Source: Endomychus coccineus (lineage: Eukaryota > Arthropoda > Insecta > Coleoptera > Endomychidae). Taken from it: a stretch of 64,000 nt of DNA. Below are positions 42,473-54,440 of the stretch, piece by piece. The stretch lies in NCBI GenBank assembly GCA_958510875.1, contig OY294067.1:280879242-280943241 (forward strand), given 5' to 3'. The number at the start of each line of letters is the position of its first letter. Positions within the stretch are counted from its first letter, which is position 1. The position numbers were made by a program, and so were the translations under genes. A model generated the notes under the pieces. It saw only the letters and a program-made list of their open reading frames with translations. It had not been told where the DNA came from and searched no databases.

Positions 42473-44230
42473 TGGTGATAAATATGATATCATATGAAAG
42501 CTTATTTATTGCTCTTCCATTTGCAATGATTTAATTTATTTTACATTCGTTGTTGATTGTAGGAAGAGGTCAATTGCATAGAAATGTGATATTTTGATAA
42601 AAAAAATAGAAAAAAGCGAATTACTTGTTAACTGTTGAAAATCGGAATATGTATCATATGAACTTTGTTGTTGGAAATATGAAATAGAATCACATATTAA
42701 ATTTTTTACATATACCCTGATACACCCTGTATATTCGGGGTTTTGGCGATTTTCGTAAAATATTATGCGATTTTTCATTTTTTCATAATAGGGTCGACGT
42801 TCTTAACAGTTTTTCATTCAGGTTATTTTTTCAAAAAACGCAAAGGAAAAGAGATATTGCGAAAAAAACCCATTGTTATATATATATAACAATGTTCCCT
42901 ACCTACCTGGGGGACCCGTTAGGGGCAGATTTCGGATGTCCCATACTACATTTTTATCTATAAATGCAAAATGTTTCCTCGATTTCAGGAAATTGGCCTT
43001 TTTTTGTCTTCTGTGGACTATTACAGAGTTTAAATAATATGATGTTCTTTGTTGGTATTGCCTACTGAGAAGATCATTGGTTTGAGGATAAGTTCCATCC
43101 GTGAATAAATGAAACAGCATTTTCAGTAGAACTTCCTATGTTCTTTACACAACGTTTGACAGTATAGGAGTAGATGTATAAAATCCAAGTTCTAAACGAA
43201 TAAATGAATGTAACGAAGTGCGGAAAGGTTGAAACTTCAAATACAGTTCCGTGTTTGCAACAGAAGAGAGAGTTACCATAGCAACTCGGAACAGATACTA
43301 GGAGTCTGGGGGCGGCGCCATACCAAAGCCCCGTGAGCTTTAAGCTTTAAACTTGAGTTTACAATCAGCTCCGGAAACAACCGTCTGAGACGCCTCAAGT
43401 CAGCAATCACAGACTTACTTACAAAGGAGAACACTTCCGGATTATGTCGTAGTCATTATTATATCATTTGTAAAATATGAAGGACTGCAATTACAAGCTT
43501 TCTGCCTACGAGAATCGTGATGGATCAAGTTGAAAAGTAATTCAAGTCGGAAGAAGCGAATACTATAAAGAATCCACCTACTTATTTTTCCCAGTTTCAC
43601 AGAATATTTTTCGAGAAAAGGTGTAAAATAGGTACAAGTTAAAATTTGTAAATCCTATTCTATGTAGGATCAGTTCCGTTCAGCTTTGCTCGGTCCTACA
43701 AATTTAAATAACATTTTCTTTCTGAATTAACGGAATTGTAAATTGTATTTTTCCTTTGTTAATTGTCATTTTAACCTGTAAACATAAAATAGGAACTCTA
43801 AAGATGCCGTATTGACAATATTATCTGCTTTATTATTTCCAAATTCTACTAGAGTCGGCAGTCGGTCTTCCATAGACAAATAACGACGCGCAGCGTTATT
43901 CTGGAGGAAAATTCCGTATTTCACGAGCCAAAACTCCTGACGGCGCTTTTTGTATTCTATGGATCTCATAAATAAACTTTCTAAACACACCTTCAAAAAT
44001 TATTTGAAATTAGTCCCAGTCAATATAATAGTTCAGTCTATAAGCTGTGGATTTTGGCCGACTTTCTAAAAAAAAAAGCAAGAGGTCGTATCAAAAAAAT
44101 TCTTTTTGCATAATGTTCTATGGCCGATTTGAATCATTCGTAAGGATTGAGATAAGTGGGCACGGCCTCCCATTCACCCCTAACGGCTAAATTAATTCTA
44201 TTTTCACCTTCTTTTTTGAGATAACTTTGA
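42473..44230. other. No recognisable gene
   Basis: Contains ACACCCTGTATATTCGGG near 42724, which looks like an IS630-type terminal-repeat scrap; a 22-bp dyad attgttatatatatataacaa(t) at about 42872; and an inverted pair around 43651-43708 (aatttgta.atcct / ggtcctacaaattt). The 76-codon minus frame at 43766-43996 is unassigned. Confidence 0.4.
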
Positions 44231-44388
44231 ATTTATAGAAAAATGTGTTTTTTGGGTCGCTGAACATGAATTCGAGGTCATTTTCCTTGAAAACTCATTC
44301 AATGAGCTGAAAATCAGGGAAATTTTGTTATTTTCATACAAAATTGCTCATTTTTCACGCAACTATCGTTTTATACATAAAAGATGTT

Positions 44389-44997
44389 GCGTATTTTGAT
44401 CCAAAGTAGACCAAAACAAGGATAATCTGCCGAAAACTGTGGGAAACCTGAGAAGAAAATCTTCCCACGTCTTTGAAATTATCGTGTGATAAGTCGCTAT
44501 AGGGGTTTTCGTGGCATATAATTACGAATTTGACATCAACAAAGTTTGAAAATAACATTAGGATTATGTGGAAAATGAAGGAACATTAAAAAAATACAAG
44601 CATCCTTGTTTCAATTCATACAAGTCAGTAGCTCTTTATTTAAAGGTACAATATTGAAATTTGTAATTTTCTTTGATTTTCCGGAACTTTCAAACAATTG
44701 TTTTTTTGACATTACTTTTAATTTTTTGTAATTTAACATGCACATCGAAAACACAAATACTGATCAACACGACATTCAAAACATTACATTTAAAAAAAAT
44801 AAGATTTCATAAAAAAATTTCTTCGTTTTACCGGGAATAATTTGTTAATTATCAAATTCGTAATCAGCGACCACAAAAACCCCTATAGCCACTTATCACA
44901 CGATAATTTCAATGACGTGGAAAGATTTTCTTTTCAGGTTTTCCACAGTTTTCCGCAACTTTTCCTAGTTTTGGTCTACTTTGGATCGAAATACGAC
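44389..44997. mobile_element. Fold-back element FB3 (arms about 148 bp)
   Basis: 44389-44538 and 44851-44997 are inverted copies, about 85 percent identical by eye: gatccaaagtagaccaaaac at the outer end, gaaattatcgtgtgataagt inside, and at the inner end ggggttttcgtgg..ataattacgaattt, mirrored by aaattcgtaatcagcgacca. The outer AAAGTAGACCAAAA corresponds to AAAATAGACCAAA in FB1 and FB2, and the inner ends carry the frgment of the shared GCTGAnnACGA module. A further stray module (ttgggtcgctgaacatgaat) is at about 44252, so the original element may have been larger. No coding sequence. Confidence 0.75.
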
Positions 44998-45226
44998 ACT
45001 GCCAAGGGAGAGATCTCCCATTTTTCTACGATATTCTAGAGAGGTCAATGAACTTGTAAGTGTGACATCAATCCAACGAATAGCTCTCTTATAGATAGAA
45101 TCCAAGAGCTTCAGCGTATGTTCGGTAGTCAAACTCCAAACATGTGGAACTTCATATATATTATTACATTTTTGAATTCTGCATAGTTTCCTGCATCCAA
45201 CGATACCCAATAAGGGACATTCCAAA
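44985..45226 (-). pseudogene. Jockey-type RT C-terminal fragment
   Basis: The minus strand reads NNIYEVPHVWSLTTEHTLKL, LDSIYKRAIRWIDVTLTSSL and LEYRRKMGDLSL. The block H.W......L..LD.IQKRAIRLI is the conserved region after the RT of jockey-like elements, corresponding to 50650-50760. Its left end abuts fold-back FB3, suggesting FB3 inserted into it or beside it. Confidence 0.7.
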
Positions 45227-45544
45227 CTTGAATTTTTTTATAATATGATTCTTAGTTTTCAATTTAAGTGTGCCATGACGCTTCCGATTTATTCTAAATG
45301 ACCTATGTAATGCTAGGAAAATCAAAATCCCTTCAAAAATACTAAATTACTAAAACACTTGTATGTCAAAAAGTGCCGCTTATTATTATATAGGATATCC
45401 CAAATTTCAAACAATTATGGAGAAATGGAGAATATACCATGATCATGTTCCACCCGGTATATATGTTAGTAAACAGGCCTTCAAAAGTCTATACAATATT
45501 CTTTGATGAATAGAAATATATTATTTATATAAATTCTCGGCAAA

Positions 45545-46728
45545 TAGGTCACACAAACACAGATGCTTATTATTTTCGTCTTGAAATACGTTTCGGTCTC
45601 ACGACCATCATCAAAAGAAATATCAATGTCTGAAACGGGAGTTCTTAGAACTAATTGTATCAGCACAAAGCGTCCCTATCACACAAATTTTAAATAAAAA
45701 TGCCCACGTCGTCGAAACGGACAGAAACACGAGTAATAGAAATTTCAACATAATAATGTTTTAACAATATGAATTTATATCAAGAATCGAGTGCTTAGCA
45801 ATTTTCTTATAAAATACGAAGTAATTTCAAGCAATGTTTGAATACGACTAAGACCAACAAATATAACGCTCAAGTATCCACTTTCGAAGGAAAAACATTA
45901 TAAAGACGCATGTAGGAATTTGCAAGGGTTTTAATTAATTATATTAGTATCAATCTGTCTTAATGATTGCAAGTCTGCTCTATGATTTACAGACTTGGAG
46001 TCACGTTTCATGTGAATCATCTTCAGAATAGATCTTTTATAATAATTGGTTTCTTCTTCTTCAGTTAAAATATTAACATTTTTGTAATCGAATTGATGTT
46101 TATAATCAAAGCAGTGTTTAGCAAGGGCAGTGGAATTTTCTATGTTTTTGTTTCTAGTACTATACTTATGGCCATTCATTATTTTTTACAAATATTGCTT
46201 AGACATTCCTGTATAAGTCCCATCGCAATATAAACAATTTAATTTGTATACTGTGTGCATTTGTTTATCTTTAGGTATTTACCAACACAGTTAGTAAGTT
46301 TATGCGCAACATTTATATCATACTTTTTCTAACATTTCTTAATTTTATCTGAGGTCTCCGGAATGTATGGTAATGTTATAAAATTATCTGTTCTACCTTT
46401 TATGTTATTTATATAAGACGTTCCATTTAGATTTTGTTCATTCTTTCTTTAATGATGGAGTTGAAAAATGTTTTTGGGTAGCCATTCATTTTCAGTGTAT
46501 TACGAACAATTTTCAAATTTTTGGGACGGTCCTCCGGGTTGGATAACAGCCCGATTTGTATAAGGCTGTTTATAACACTTTTTTTTATAACTGGCTGGTG
46601 CAACTGAATTAAAATAAAGATATCGTTGAGACGAAACTTTAGTAAGCCACGAAGTTTTGATATTTCCATCTGAATCATGCCTAATGTTCATGTCTAGGAA
46701 ATTTATGTTTTTGTTTCCACTATTTCAC
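45545..46728 (-). mobile_element. Penelope-like element, lineage A, minus-strand copy
   Basis: Minus-strand order: LDMNIRHDSDGNIKTSWLTK (RT motif E region, 46725), then frames giving NSLIQIGLLSNPEDRPKNLK and IVRNTLKMNGYPKTFFNSII (thumb), KDKQMHTVYKLNCLYCDGTY and SKQYL (nuclease start), NGHKYSTRNKNIENSTALAK, HCFDYKHQFDYKNVNI and a stop near 45934, then terminal repeat with a hammerhead remnant at 45577-45618. It extends further upstream than the copy at 19054, showing what the palindromic copy has lost. Several stops and shifts are present. Confidence 0.8.
45577..45618 (-). ncRNA. Degenerate hammerhead motif, PLE lineage A
   Basis: On the minus strand: stem I TCTT/AAGA kept, TTGATGA (one base from CTGATGA), the extra U, stem II GGTC/GACC with GTGA loop perfect, GAAA kept, stem III lost (ACGTATTTC). 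The changed first core base makes cleavage unlikely. It gives an independent copy showing that the extra U is not a single-copy accident. Confidence 0.55.
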
Positions 46729-47450
46729 AAGTAGACATTTATTATTCTATGTATAAAGGAAACCAAACGAAGGTACATATCTCGAGAGATTCTACAAGAG
46801 AATTATTCAGGTCACATATAGGTACATTAGATCAGTCTGAAGTATTGTATTAGATGAAAGAGAAGTTTCGTTTCAGTCTCAGATAAGTAAATGAAATCGT
46901 AGAAGTTGTAGTCACAGTTGGAAATAACGAAGTAGCTGACGAATATAGAATATTTCGGTCTGATTCTGAGACAGGCTCTTGAATACGAATGCTGGTATAA
47001 TCCTGTTAGGCCTTGGCCACTTTTACAGGGTTGTTTTATGTGATCAGTAAAATACACGTTGCATATTCATGGATTTTGTTCGTTTATTCAGTTCACACCA
47101 CATGGTCTCGTTCGATGTTGAGATGAACCTCTCTCTGCTTAAAATGCGATCCAATTATCACAGATACCAGACAAATTTATTCACTGCACTATAGATAACA
47201 CATTTTGCATATCGTTTATTCGCAAATGGTGTATCCGGTGCGATTATTGATTGCATTGTTCGTACAAGGACTGCAAAATACTTGTGAAATAAAACCAAAA
47301 ATTAAAACAGGTTGTACTTGTCCATTGTAATTCTTAACGAATTTGATATACCTTATAAACTGTTCCCGATTCGAATCATATATATACATATGGTATAAAT
47401 ATATTAATAATTGAATAATAAGTCATGAATAAAACACATCTGAATAAGGA
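46729..47450. other. No recognisable gene
   Basis: AT-rich and without any frame, repeat or RNA signature I can identify. Confidence 0.4.
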
Positions 47451-47454
47451 TATA

Positions 47455-47655
47455 TATTTTCTCACCACAGCGGCATAAAGGCCACAATTCCCTATAAATA
47501 GGTATATCCAGGGATATGGATAAAATTTTCTAAATTATGATGAAAACTTAGACTATTCGATATAGAATAAAGGAGAGAATTAAATCATAGGTGGCATTCG
47601 AACATACATCTCTGGATGTGTAGTCCAGTATGTTGACCAGTTATATGACATTGGA
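47455..47655 (-). repeat. tRNA-derived SINE, copy 1
   Basis: Read on the minus strand, the head has an anticodon-like hairpin CTGGA..TCCAG (perfect 5-bp stem, 7-nt loop), then a B-box-like TGTTCGAATGCC, and an A-box-like TGTCATATAACTGG upstream. The body that follows (tttaatt..., gtctaagtttt.atcataatt, agaaaatttt) matches the copy at 58385-58625 in the same order. The T-arm stem no longer pairs, so this is a retroposon, not a tRNA gene. The tRNA-like head touches the hAT at 47662. Confidence 0.65.
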
Positions 47656-47661
47656 CAAGAA

Positions 47662-49283
47662 CAGGGCCGTGCGGTGCTATGATGCAAAGAGGCGACCGCA
47701 TCAGGCGGCACTTTCAGGGGGCGGCAAAAGGCAAAATCACTGGACTACATTTAACAAAAAATTGAAATGCAGGGATTTTATTCCTATGAATTACTCATCT
47801 GCACTTATTGTCGGTACCATTTGCAAAGGCGAGCGGTCGGCGCCGTTAGATTTTTTATCTGAGGGCGCAAAGTGTTTGTGATCTACCGCACGCGACAGCG
47901 CGGCCGCTTTTAATAAGAGCTTGGCGGTAGGTGGCATGTATCACAAAAAAAAATTGCACGTGTTACGTTTTCTACTTATTCTTTGAGATGGCAATATTTG
48001 ATTTTCATGTTAGTTGGTCTCCAACAGCAGATTTTTCAACAAGTGTCAGTACGTGTTATGGTACGTTAAATACCTATGTTTTAAAAAGCCTAAAAAGGTA
48101 AGAGAATTGAATACTAGCTTTTTAAGTGCGTAATTCCTATCGATTTTAACTTCAAGCTTAAATTTAATTTACGATACATATTATAAGGTAATTGATATTC
48201 TTATAACAGCGTGGATTAGAAAAGGAAAACACTGTTTGTAAGCCAATATAAAAAGAAACGCTTAAAGAAAGATGAAGAAGGAAGATAGCTAACCCATGTC
48301 ATGAAAGAAATCTTGGTCAATAAGCCTCAGTCAGAAACGTCTACATCCACATCAACAGCAGCCTCTTCGGATTTGGTGGACTCATCAGCGCTATCTGAAT
48401 CACCTCCTAAAGAAGTTGTTGAAGAAAGCCAAGAAATCACACCCCCAGCAGATTATCAAGAGCAGCGTAGCAATGGCAGCGAGTTCCAGCAAATAGACAA
48501 GATCTCTGACGATCCTGCACTATGGAATATTTTCTGCAAGGCATCCAAAACTTGTCAGATACTAGTTATGAGAGGTCCACATCAAGTTAAAGAACTGAAA
48601 TTTCCCATCAACACAGGAAGGCGCAAATTTCCACCCTCTCATTATTGCAAAGTATTAAGCAATGGTGAAATTGTGGAGAGAAATTGGTCGATTTACTCTG
48701 TTACAACTGATGCCGTTTTTTCTTTTGCTGCATATTGTTTGATAATTCGTCTTCCCATGATTGGTCTAAAAAAGGTTATTCTGACTGGGGAAATCTTGTA
48801 CGTGCGCTCACAATGCACGAAAAGTCTGAAAATCACAGAAACTCTTTCAGACAATGAAAAAAATTTGACATTCGTTTAAAAAAGAACCAAACTATTGATG
48901 CCAAATATCAAAAAATGTTTGGTTTGGAAATTCAGCACTGGAGAAGAGGAGTTCTTAAAAGAATTATTGCAATAACTAGACTATTGACTTCACAATGCTT
49001 AGCCTTTCGAGGAACAAGTGAACATTTGTTTCAACCTAATAACGGAAAGTCAAAGCTTACAAATCTGGCAGTGATTTCTATTGAATGTACATTAGCTGGC
49101 TTCTCTTGACTCTACATCCCTTATTCAAGAATGTGCATATGTAAAGGTCGAACAGTGAAATTATATTTCTTATAGAAATATATTTCACATTTCACATTTT
49201 TCTGTAGTTTTTTTTAATCACAAATATGGGGGCGGCATTTCGAAGACTTGCATCATACTGAAAAAATACACCGCACGGCACTG
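47662..49283 (+). mobile_element. hAT element (ZMYM1/TTF-type), truncated, with TSDs
   Basis: Terminal inverted repeats CAGGGCCGTGCGGTG (47662) and CACCGCACGGCACTG (ending 49283), one mismatch. The flanking 8-bp duplications are gacaagaa (47654-47661) and gacgagaa (49284-49291), 7 of 8. At 1.62 kb it holds only the N-terminal half of the transposase. It belongs to a hAT subfamily different from those at 20340 and 40597 (different ends). It separates a SINE from jockey sequence. Confidence 0.92.
48301..49110 (+). pseudogene. hAT transposase N-terminal half: TTF zinc finger and start of DUF4371
   Basis: After a Ser/Thr/Glu-rich leader (QSETSTSTSTAASSDLVDSS), the frame reads ISDDPALWNIFCKASKTCQI, MRGPHQVKELKFPINTG, RKFPPSHYCKVLSNGEIVER and NWSIYSVTTDAVF, the TTF-type zinc-finger region of ZMYM1-like transposases. 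After a frame change: DWSKKGYSDWGNLVRAL, HEKSENHRNSFRQ, stop, then KYQKMFGLEIQHWRRGVLKR, AITRLLTSQCLAFRGTSEHL. LAFRG marks the start of DUF4371. The catalytic core and dimerisation region are deleted. Confidence 0.8.
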
Positions 49284-49289
49284 GACGAG

Positions 49290-51090
49290 AAGCAATAAAT
49301 CAAAAGTCGTAACTCCCACCAGAGTGTGGTGTACATGCACATCAATAATACCGTCGCTACAAAACAAAAAACATGCCGTCGTTGGGTCGGTACCCCATGT
49401 CTGAAGACCAGAACAGAATATGTTGAAGCCAGAAATATCTGCTAGAAAACAATAAACGCTTCGAAAGAGGCATATAGGTAATGCCAAAATAAGATTAAAG
49501 TTTATCGAATTCCCGAATGTCGTTATCGCCAAAGCAATTGGTAGAAATTTTACTTCCAGCTCATTCCCTCCCCTAACCAAAGGATATGACACACTGGCTA
49601 CTATACCACAAGAAATAGCCAAACTTTTTGCTGAAATGTTTGTAGCAAATTCCATTTAGGATCCACAAGGAAAGGACCAATACCAAAAAGTCTATGGGGC
49701 TGGAAGGGGTCTTCTGCAGATTGTTTACTCTATCATACAAACTTGGTGTGTTTTCTTCCAGCTGGAAGACAGCTAAAGTACAACCAATTCCAAAAAAGAA
49801 AAGAAAATCCTTCCTAATAAGTATTGCACTATTATCTGTGATCTCTAAAGTGATGGAGAAAGCAGTCAAATTGTGAATAACCGACAACATGACTATCGCC
49901 AGCAGAGATCAACAGGAGACCTGCTTGCCTACGTAACACATGTATGGTAGAAATCGCTTGAAAAACATAAGGAAAATCTAGCTGTAGCATTGGATATCTT
50001 CAAAGCATTGGCACCAAAGCCAGATTTCCGTCATATGGTTTGTCGCTTTGTCGAATTTTCTTTCAGATAGATCATTCCACGTGATGGTTGACTAATTATC
50101 CTCCGATACAATGGCTATCAAGGTTGGTATTCTACAGGGATCTGTCTCAGCATCAACTTTGTTTCTGCTCCATATAAACGACTTGCTGATAGTGACCATC
50201 TGCCCCGTAAACGGCTTTGCAGATGATGATACACTTCATATCGGTTTCTCATCCAGAGCCCCTATGTTATTCAATGAAGACAGAGGAGCGAGACAGAAAC
50301 AGGTTGACGCAATTAATGGAGATCTGGCAAAGTAGTTGAAATGGGGATCTGATAATCTATTCGAGTTTACTGCAACCAAAACTCAAGGTTGCGTGTTCTC
50401 CAGGAAGGCAGATCCAACAATCCCTAATATGTTGATGTCAGGTACAATTATTGCTGTGAAGTCTTCCGTATCGATACTCAGGATCACAACCAACAGCACT
50501 CTCATGGTACGATCATGTGCGGTCCATTACGAAAACCGTTTCACAAAAACTTGGTTTTTTATACCGTGCCAAGAGCTACTTTACATTTCAGCAGCTCCTC
50601 ATAATCTACAAGGCACAGATTCGACCTGTCCTGGAGTAATGTTCACATGTTTGGAGTTCGGCTCCCAAACATGCACTGAAGCTCTTGTATGCCAGAAAAG
50701 AGCTATTCGTCTGATTGATGATGTCATTGACCTCTCTAGATAATTGTAGAAAGGTGAGAGATCTCTCCCCTTTCTATAGATATTTCCATGGTTGGTGTTC
50801 ATCAGAACTCTCGTCTGTTCTTCCACCACGAGAGATTCCAGATATGCAAACTAAACGATCTCAAACCAGTCACCCTTCCATTGTCAAGCTACACCTGCCG
50901 AACTTCTTCTTAGCAGACTTCATTTTTCTGTCGAACAGCGAGGTTGTGGAATGTACTGAGGTCTTTCCCTATGCCTATAACCTCCAAACCTTCAAGAAAA
51001 ATTCGAATATCCTCTCCCAACATTCCACCACTGGGCTCACACGATTTTCCTCGAATATTATAAGTTTCCCTCTCGTGTAGTCAAAGTATT
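49290..51090 (+). pseudogene. Jockey-type non-LTR retrotransposon, RT to 3' end
   Basis: Broken plus-strand frames give FPPLTKGYDTLATIPQEIAK, LFAEMFVANSI (linker), FSSSWKTAKVQPIPKKKRKS (RT start), SVISKVMEKAV, STGDLLAYVTHVW, KENLAVALDI.KA (motif A, damaged), MAIKVGILQGSVSASTLFLL and HINDLLI (motif B), GFADDDTLHIG (motif C, FADD present), TKTQGCVFSRK, CLEFGSQTCTEALVCQKRAI, RLIDDVIDLSR, then VFPYAYNLQTFKKNSN and the 3' tail. The order and motifs are those of jockey-clade RT. More than ten stops or shifts show a long-dead copy. The left boundary is the TSD of the hAT at 47662-49283. Confidence 0.85.
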
Positions 51091-51699
51091 GAGAAAAAAC
51101 ATGTGTTCAAGGCTTCAAGGTCAAGAAAAATCAATTGTGTACCAAGAATCAAACAATCAAATTTCGAATAAGCCTCTAACCTAGTATTACCAAAAATATA
51201 TAAAATTAAAAAAACTGGCCTTGTCACTTGTAGTTTCGAAATCGGGAAACAATATGCATTACTGGGATCCCACCCACCTCAGCTACCTCGACCACAATTC
51301 GCCTCTAACAAAACATAAACTACAGTGACTATATACAAGACAGTGGCAACAATAGACTTATCGCCTATTGTCTCTCCATCAGCTATTGTGCAGCAAAATT
51401 TAAATAAAGGCTATAGTATATCTTCTACATCCCGGAACGTTTTGATGAATGCAGTTGAAGTAACGGTGGAACGCAACATTGCAACCTCCTCTGAAATCAA
51501 TTTAATATATCTCATGTAGCCAGATAGGTGATTATACCATACCTGTTTGTTGATAATTTGATTTCAAGCTATTTCCAAAAATGCAACGACATACATTTTT
51601 ATATCCTTCCTTTTCTTATACGTTTTTAGTTTTAGATCCTCAGAATCGGAAGAACTTATATAAAATAACAAATTTTCAGATTTCGAAACATAAATTATA

Positions 51700-52000
51700 A
51701 AAAATGATAATCTGATAATCTAGTAGAGTTTAATGCAACCAAAACTCAAGTTTGCATCTTCTCCAGGCAGGCGAATCCCACAATCCCCAATATGATGATG
51801 TCAAGTACAACTATTCCCATGAAGTCTCCTTCCATATCCTTGTTCAGGATAACCACGAACAGCACCCATGAGATGGGATGTCTTTCGGTTTTCTATTCAG
51901 TGCCAAGAGCTATTTTACTTCCAAGCAGTAAATTCTGATCCTGGGAGGAGTCACCACGACCCCCCTCACGTCCGGCCTGATAAGCTGTTTTTTGTGCAAT
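51700..52000 (+). pseudogene. Second jockey RT fragment, same family as 50340-50640
   Basis: Gataatctagtagagtttaatgcaacc parallels 50346-50372 and is followed by aaaactcaag.ttgc, caggcaggcgaatccc, atgtcaagtacaa and tgccaagagctattttactt, in the same order as 50373-50590, with deletions. Frames are broken throughout. Confidence 0.7.
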
Positions 52001-52134
52001 GTACATTTTTCTCTTTCAAAATTTCTCTTCTCACGGAGCTTTGTCTCTTCCGATATCGACAAAAAATCTTGATACACATAGTTATGTAAGAAAATTATAA
52101 TTTTTGTTACTAAAATTCAAATGGCAATATAAAT

Positions 52135-52870
52135 AAGAAAACGTCACCCTTATCTACTTTAAATACTGATAAAGTACAGCTACCAAGTGGACATCATCAG
52201 AGTAAACTAAATTATAAATCACAATGTGCCTGTTTAAATACTATTTGGGAATAATAATGTAAACAATGGGTTACGCTCAGCTGGAGATAAATCGGAATTT
52301 AATGAATTACTTATTCGTTTATACATTGCCATCTCTCCTAAATTACCTATTTATTTGCCCGTACTGTGTTTAAGTGATAAATTGTGACCTGTATTCAAAA
52401 TATGTTCGGGTAACTCTGATTTTTCACCATTATTCTCCTTTATATGGGCAAAATGTTCCTTCTAGTTTGACCCGCATATCATTTTGAACACGACTCACAA
52501 CCGATTTTGTTAACCCAGGATTTATCGAGGTCGGGAGCTTTATCAAAGGTGCACCTAAACGATTTCTCAGCTTGTTCTAACATCAATGAACTGGATGTAT
52601 TGCAAATTAATAAAACAAATTACTGAATTTATTAACTTCTATATTTTATTGAACTATTTGAAGGTAATGGCTCTAATTTGGTTAGATGATTGCGTTCCAA
52701 TTTCCTTTTTAATTCAGAAATTAAGTTATTGATCACCGATTTGTCATAACCATTGTCCCACGCTATTTGCTGAAGATTCTCAAATTCGTTGTTATAATTT
52801 TGCTGGCTCGAAAGAACGTTCAATAATCTATTAAGAAGACTATTAAATGAAGCTATTTTATATTTAAATG
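52135..52870 (-). mobile_element. Penelope-like element, lineage B, second copy
   Basis: On the minus strand KIASFNSLLNRLLNVLSSQQ, NYNNEFENLQQIAWDNGYDK and SVINNLISELKRKLERNHL match the thumb block at 14015-14457, followed by diverged nuclease and terminal-repeat sequence matching 12185-12380 and 13835-13990 without the nested transposon. A hammerhead remnant (TCATCAG at about 52194-52200) has lost the GAAA half. It serves as the empty-site reference for the nested insertion at 12389. Confidence 0.8.
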
Positions 52871-53975
52871 AGATCTGCTGGAGTGTTTATCCTCATACAG
52901 TTATAGGACAAGATATCGATATGACGGGAAAATAAACAGTTTGATTTTGTTTTTTGTCTTCCAAGTATAAAAGGAATTAATTTCTTTGAACATTTTATTG
53001 GGGTAATTTAGGCCCGTCAATTTTATGACAGGGAAATTTATTAGGAATGTAAAAATTGTAAATGCTAAAGCTTACCCCAAGTAATAACTATGCCATTAAT
53101 CACTGTTGTGTGTGTCGCTATTAAACATCGAGAGATGCCGCTACTATAAATTATATATAGGAATAAAACAGAAGTCTTTATATCTCATCGAGTCGTAGAT
53201 TATGATTTATATTCATTTGGATCGACCTATTTTCGTAATGAGTAATTTAGCGCAAATACGGTTGGCGCCATCTATTGTTCGAAATCCCATAAACTTTAAT
53301 ACATGAAGTTTTTCAATATCACTTAATTGGTACTCTCTGAAATTGTATCTATACAATATGGGAAAACAGTCTTTGTGTATATACGCAAACCACGCGTCTA
53401 AGAGATTGTCTGTCAAGCAAATAATATAATTTAATTTCATTATTTTCCATCAAATTAATATAATATGCATAAACTAGGCTGTGGATTTGAAATGAAATTG
53501 AAGTAGAGCCTTTATCACATATTCATTGAATACCTTAAGGACTACTTTAATATTTTGACTCGTCAAATTCAAGGAATATCCAAATTTTAATTAAACATTT
53601 TCTAGTTTATGTATATTTTTTTAAAGCATTAAATGAGACAATATCCTCGTCTCCCGAATCAAAGTTGGGATACTGCATAATTTGATTGGGTTTTAAATTT
53701 AGTCAATTTTTCTTATACATTCGAGAATGTGAACCGAATCAGGATCAGGATACGCGATATCTTTTCACATATAATAAATAATTTTGCTCTATTTTCAAAC
53801 TATTTGACAACATTTTATCGTCAAATTGACACTTACTACGATACCACGATGAGAATATTGTTCTGTTATTGTTGTTACCATGAAATCTTTCACAGGGACA
53901 GCCGATATCCATTGTTTCCATAGTTCATTATGTAAAATAAACTAAGCATATGTACTTTTGGGGCATTGTTGTAAC
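52871..53975. other. No recognisable gene
   Basis: AT-rich. The frames at 53213-53440 (minus) and 53729-53923 (plus) match nothing I know and lack supporting signals. Confidence 0.4.
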
Positions 53976-53979
53976 TTCC

Positions 53980-54440
53980 CTTGCACATCATTTATTCCGC
54001 ATAAGTAATTAGCTAATAAACGTTCAATATTACTTACAATGGGTCTTAAAGGTATATCACTTTTATGTAGTTTCGGAAGGCCATAGATCTGAGGTGGATT
54101 TATTTTTCAATTCAATAGGGATTATCTTATTTCTATACCTACCATTTATTTATTAATTTATTCATGTCATTTTGTTCTGATCTAGGATCAAATTTTAATG
54201 TTTTATAAGTTATTTCATTATTTAATAGATTTCCTATTTTATTTTCGTAGTCATTTCTATGCATTATGATGGTTTTATTACATTTATACGCGCTCAAAAC
54301 TAATATTTGAGGGTTAGCATCTAAGAACTCTTTTGTCTTTTTTTGTGTGATAGTTATCTCTGGTTTCTGTTTATTCTTTTTATGTGTCAAGATGTTACAA
54401 ATTTTATTTCTAATTTCATGTTTTTCTTCTAAATCTTAGC
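53980..54440 (-). pseudogene. Penelope-like reverse transcriptase, N-terminal block
   Basis: The minus strand reads KKTKEFLDANPQILVLSAYK, CNKTIIMHRNDYENKIGNLL and TLKFDPRSEQNDMNKLINKW, then after stops [20 protein letters not shown] and [11 protein letters not shown]. The [13 protein letters not shown] block is a PLE RT hallmark. Most of the palm is missing beyond 53980. The upstream part is closely related to the remnant at 2035-2400, so both come from one subfamily. Confidence 0.8.

Noticed and set aside
43766..43996. 76-codon minus frame as a small gene
   Set aside because: No recognisable domain and no flanking signals; length is expected by chance in this amount of DNA.
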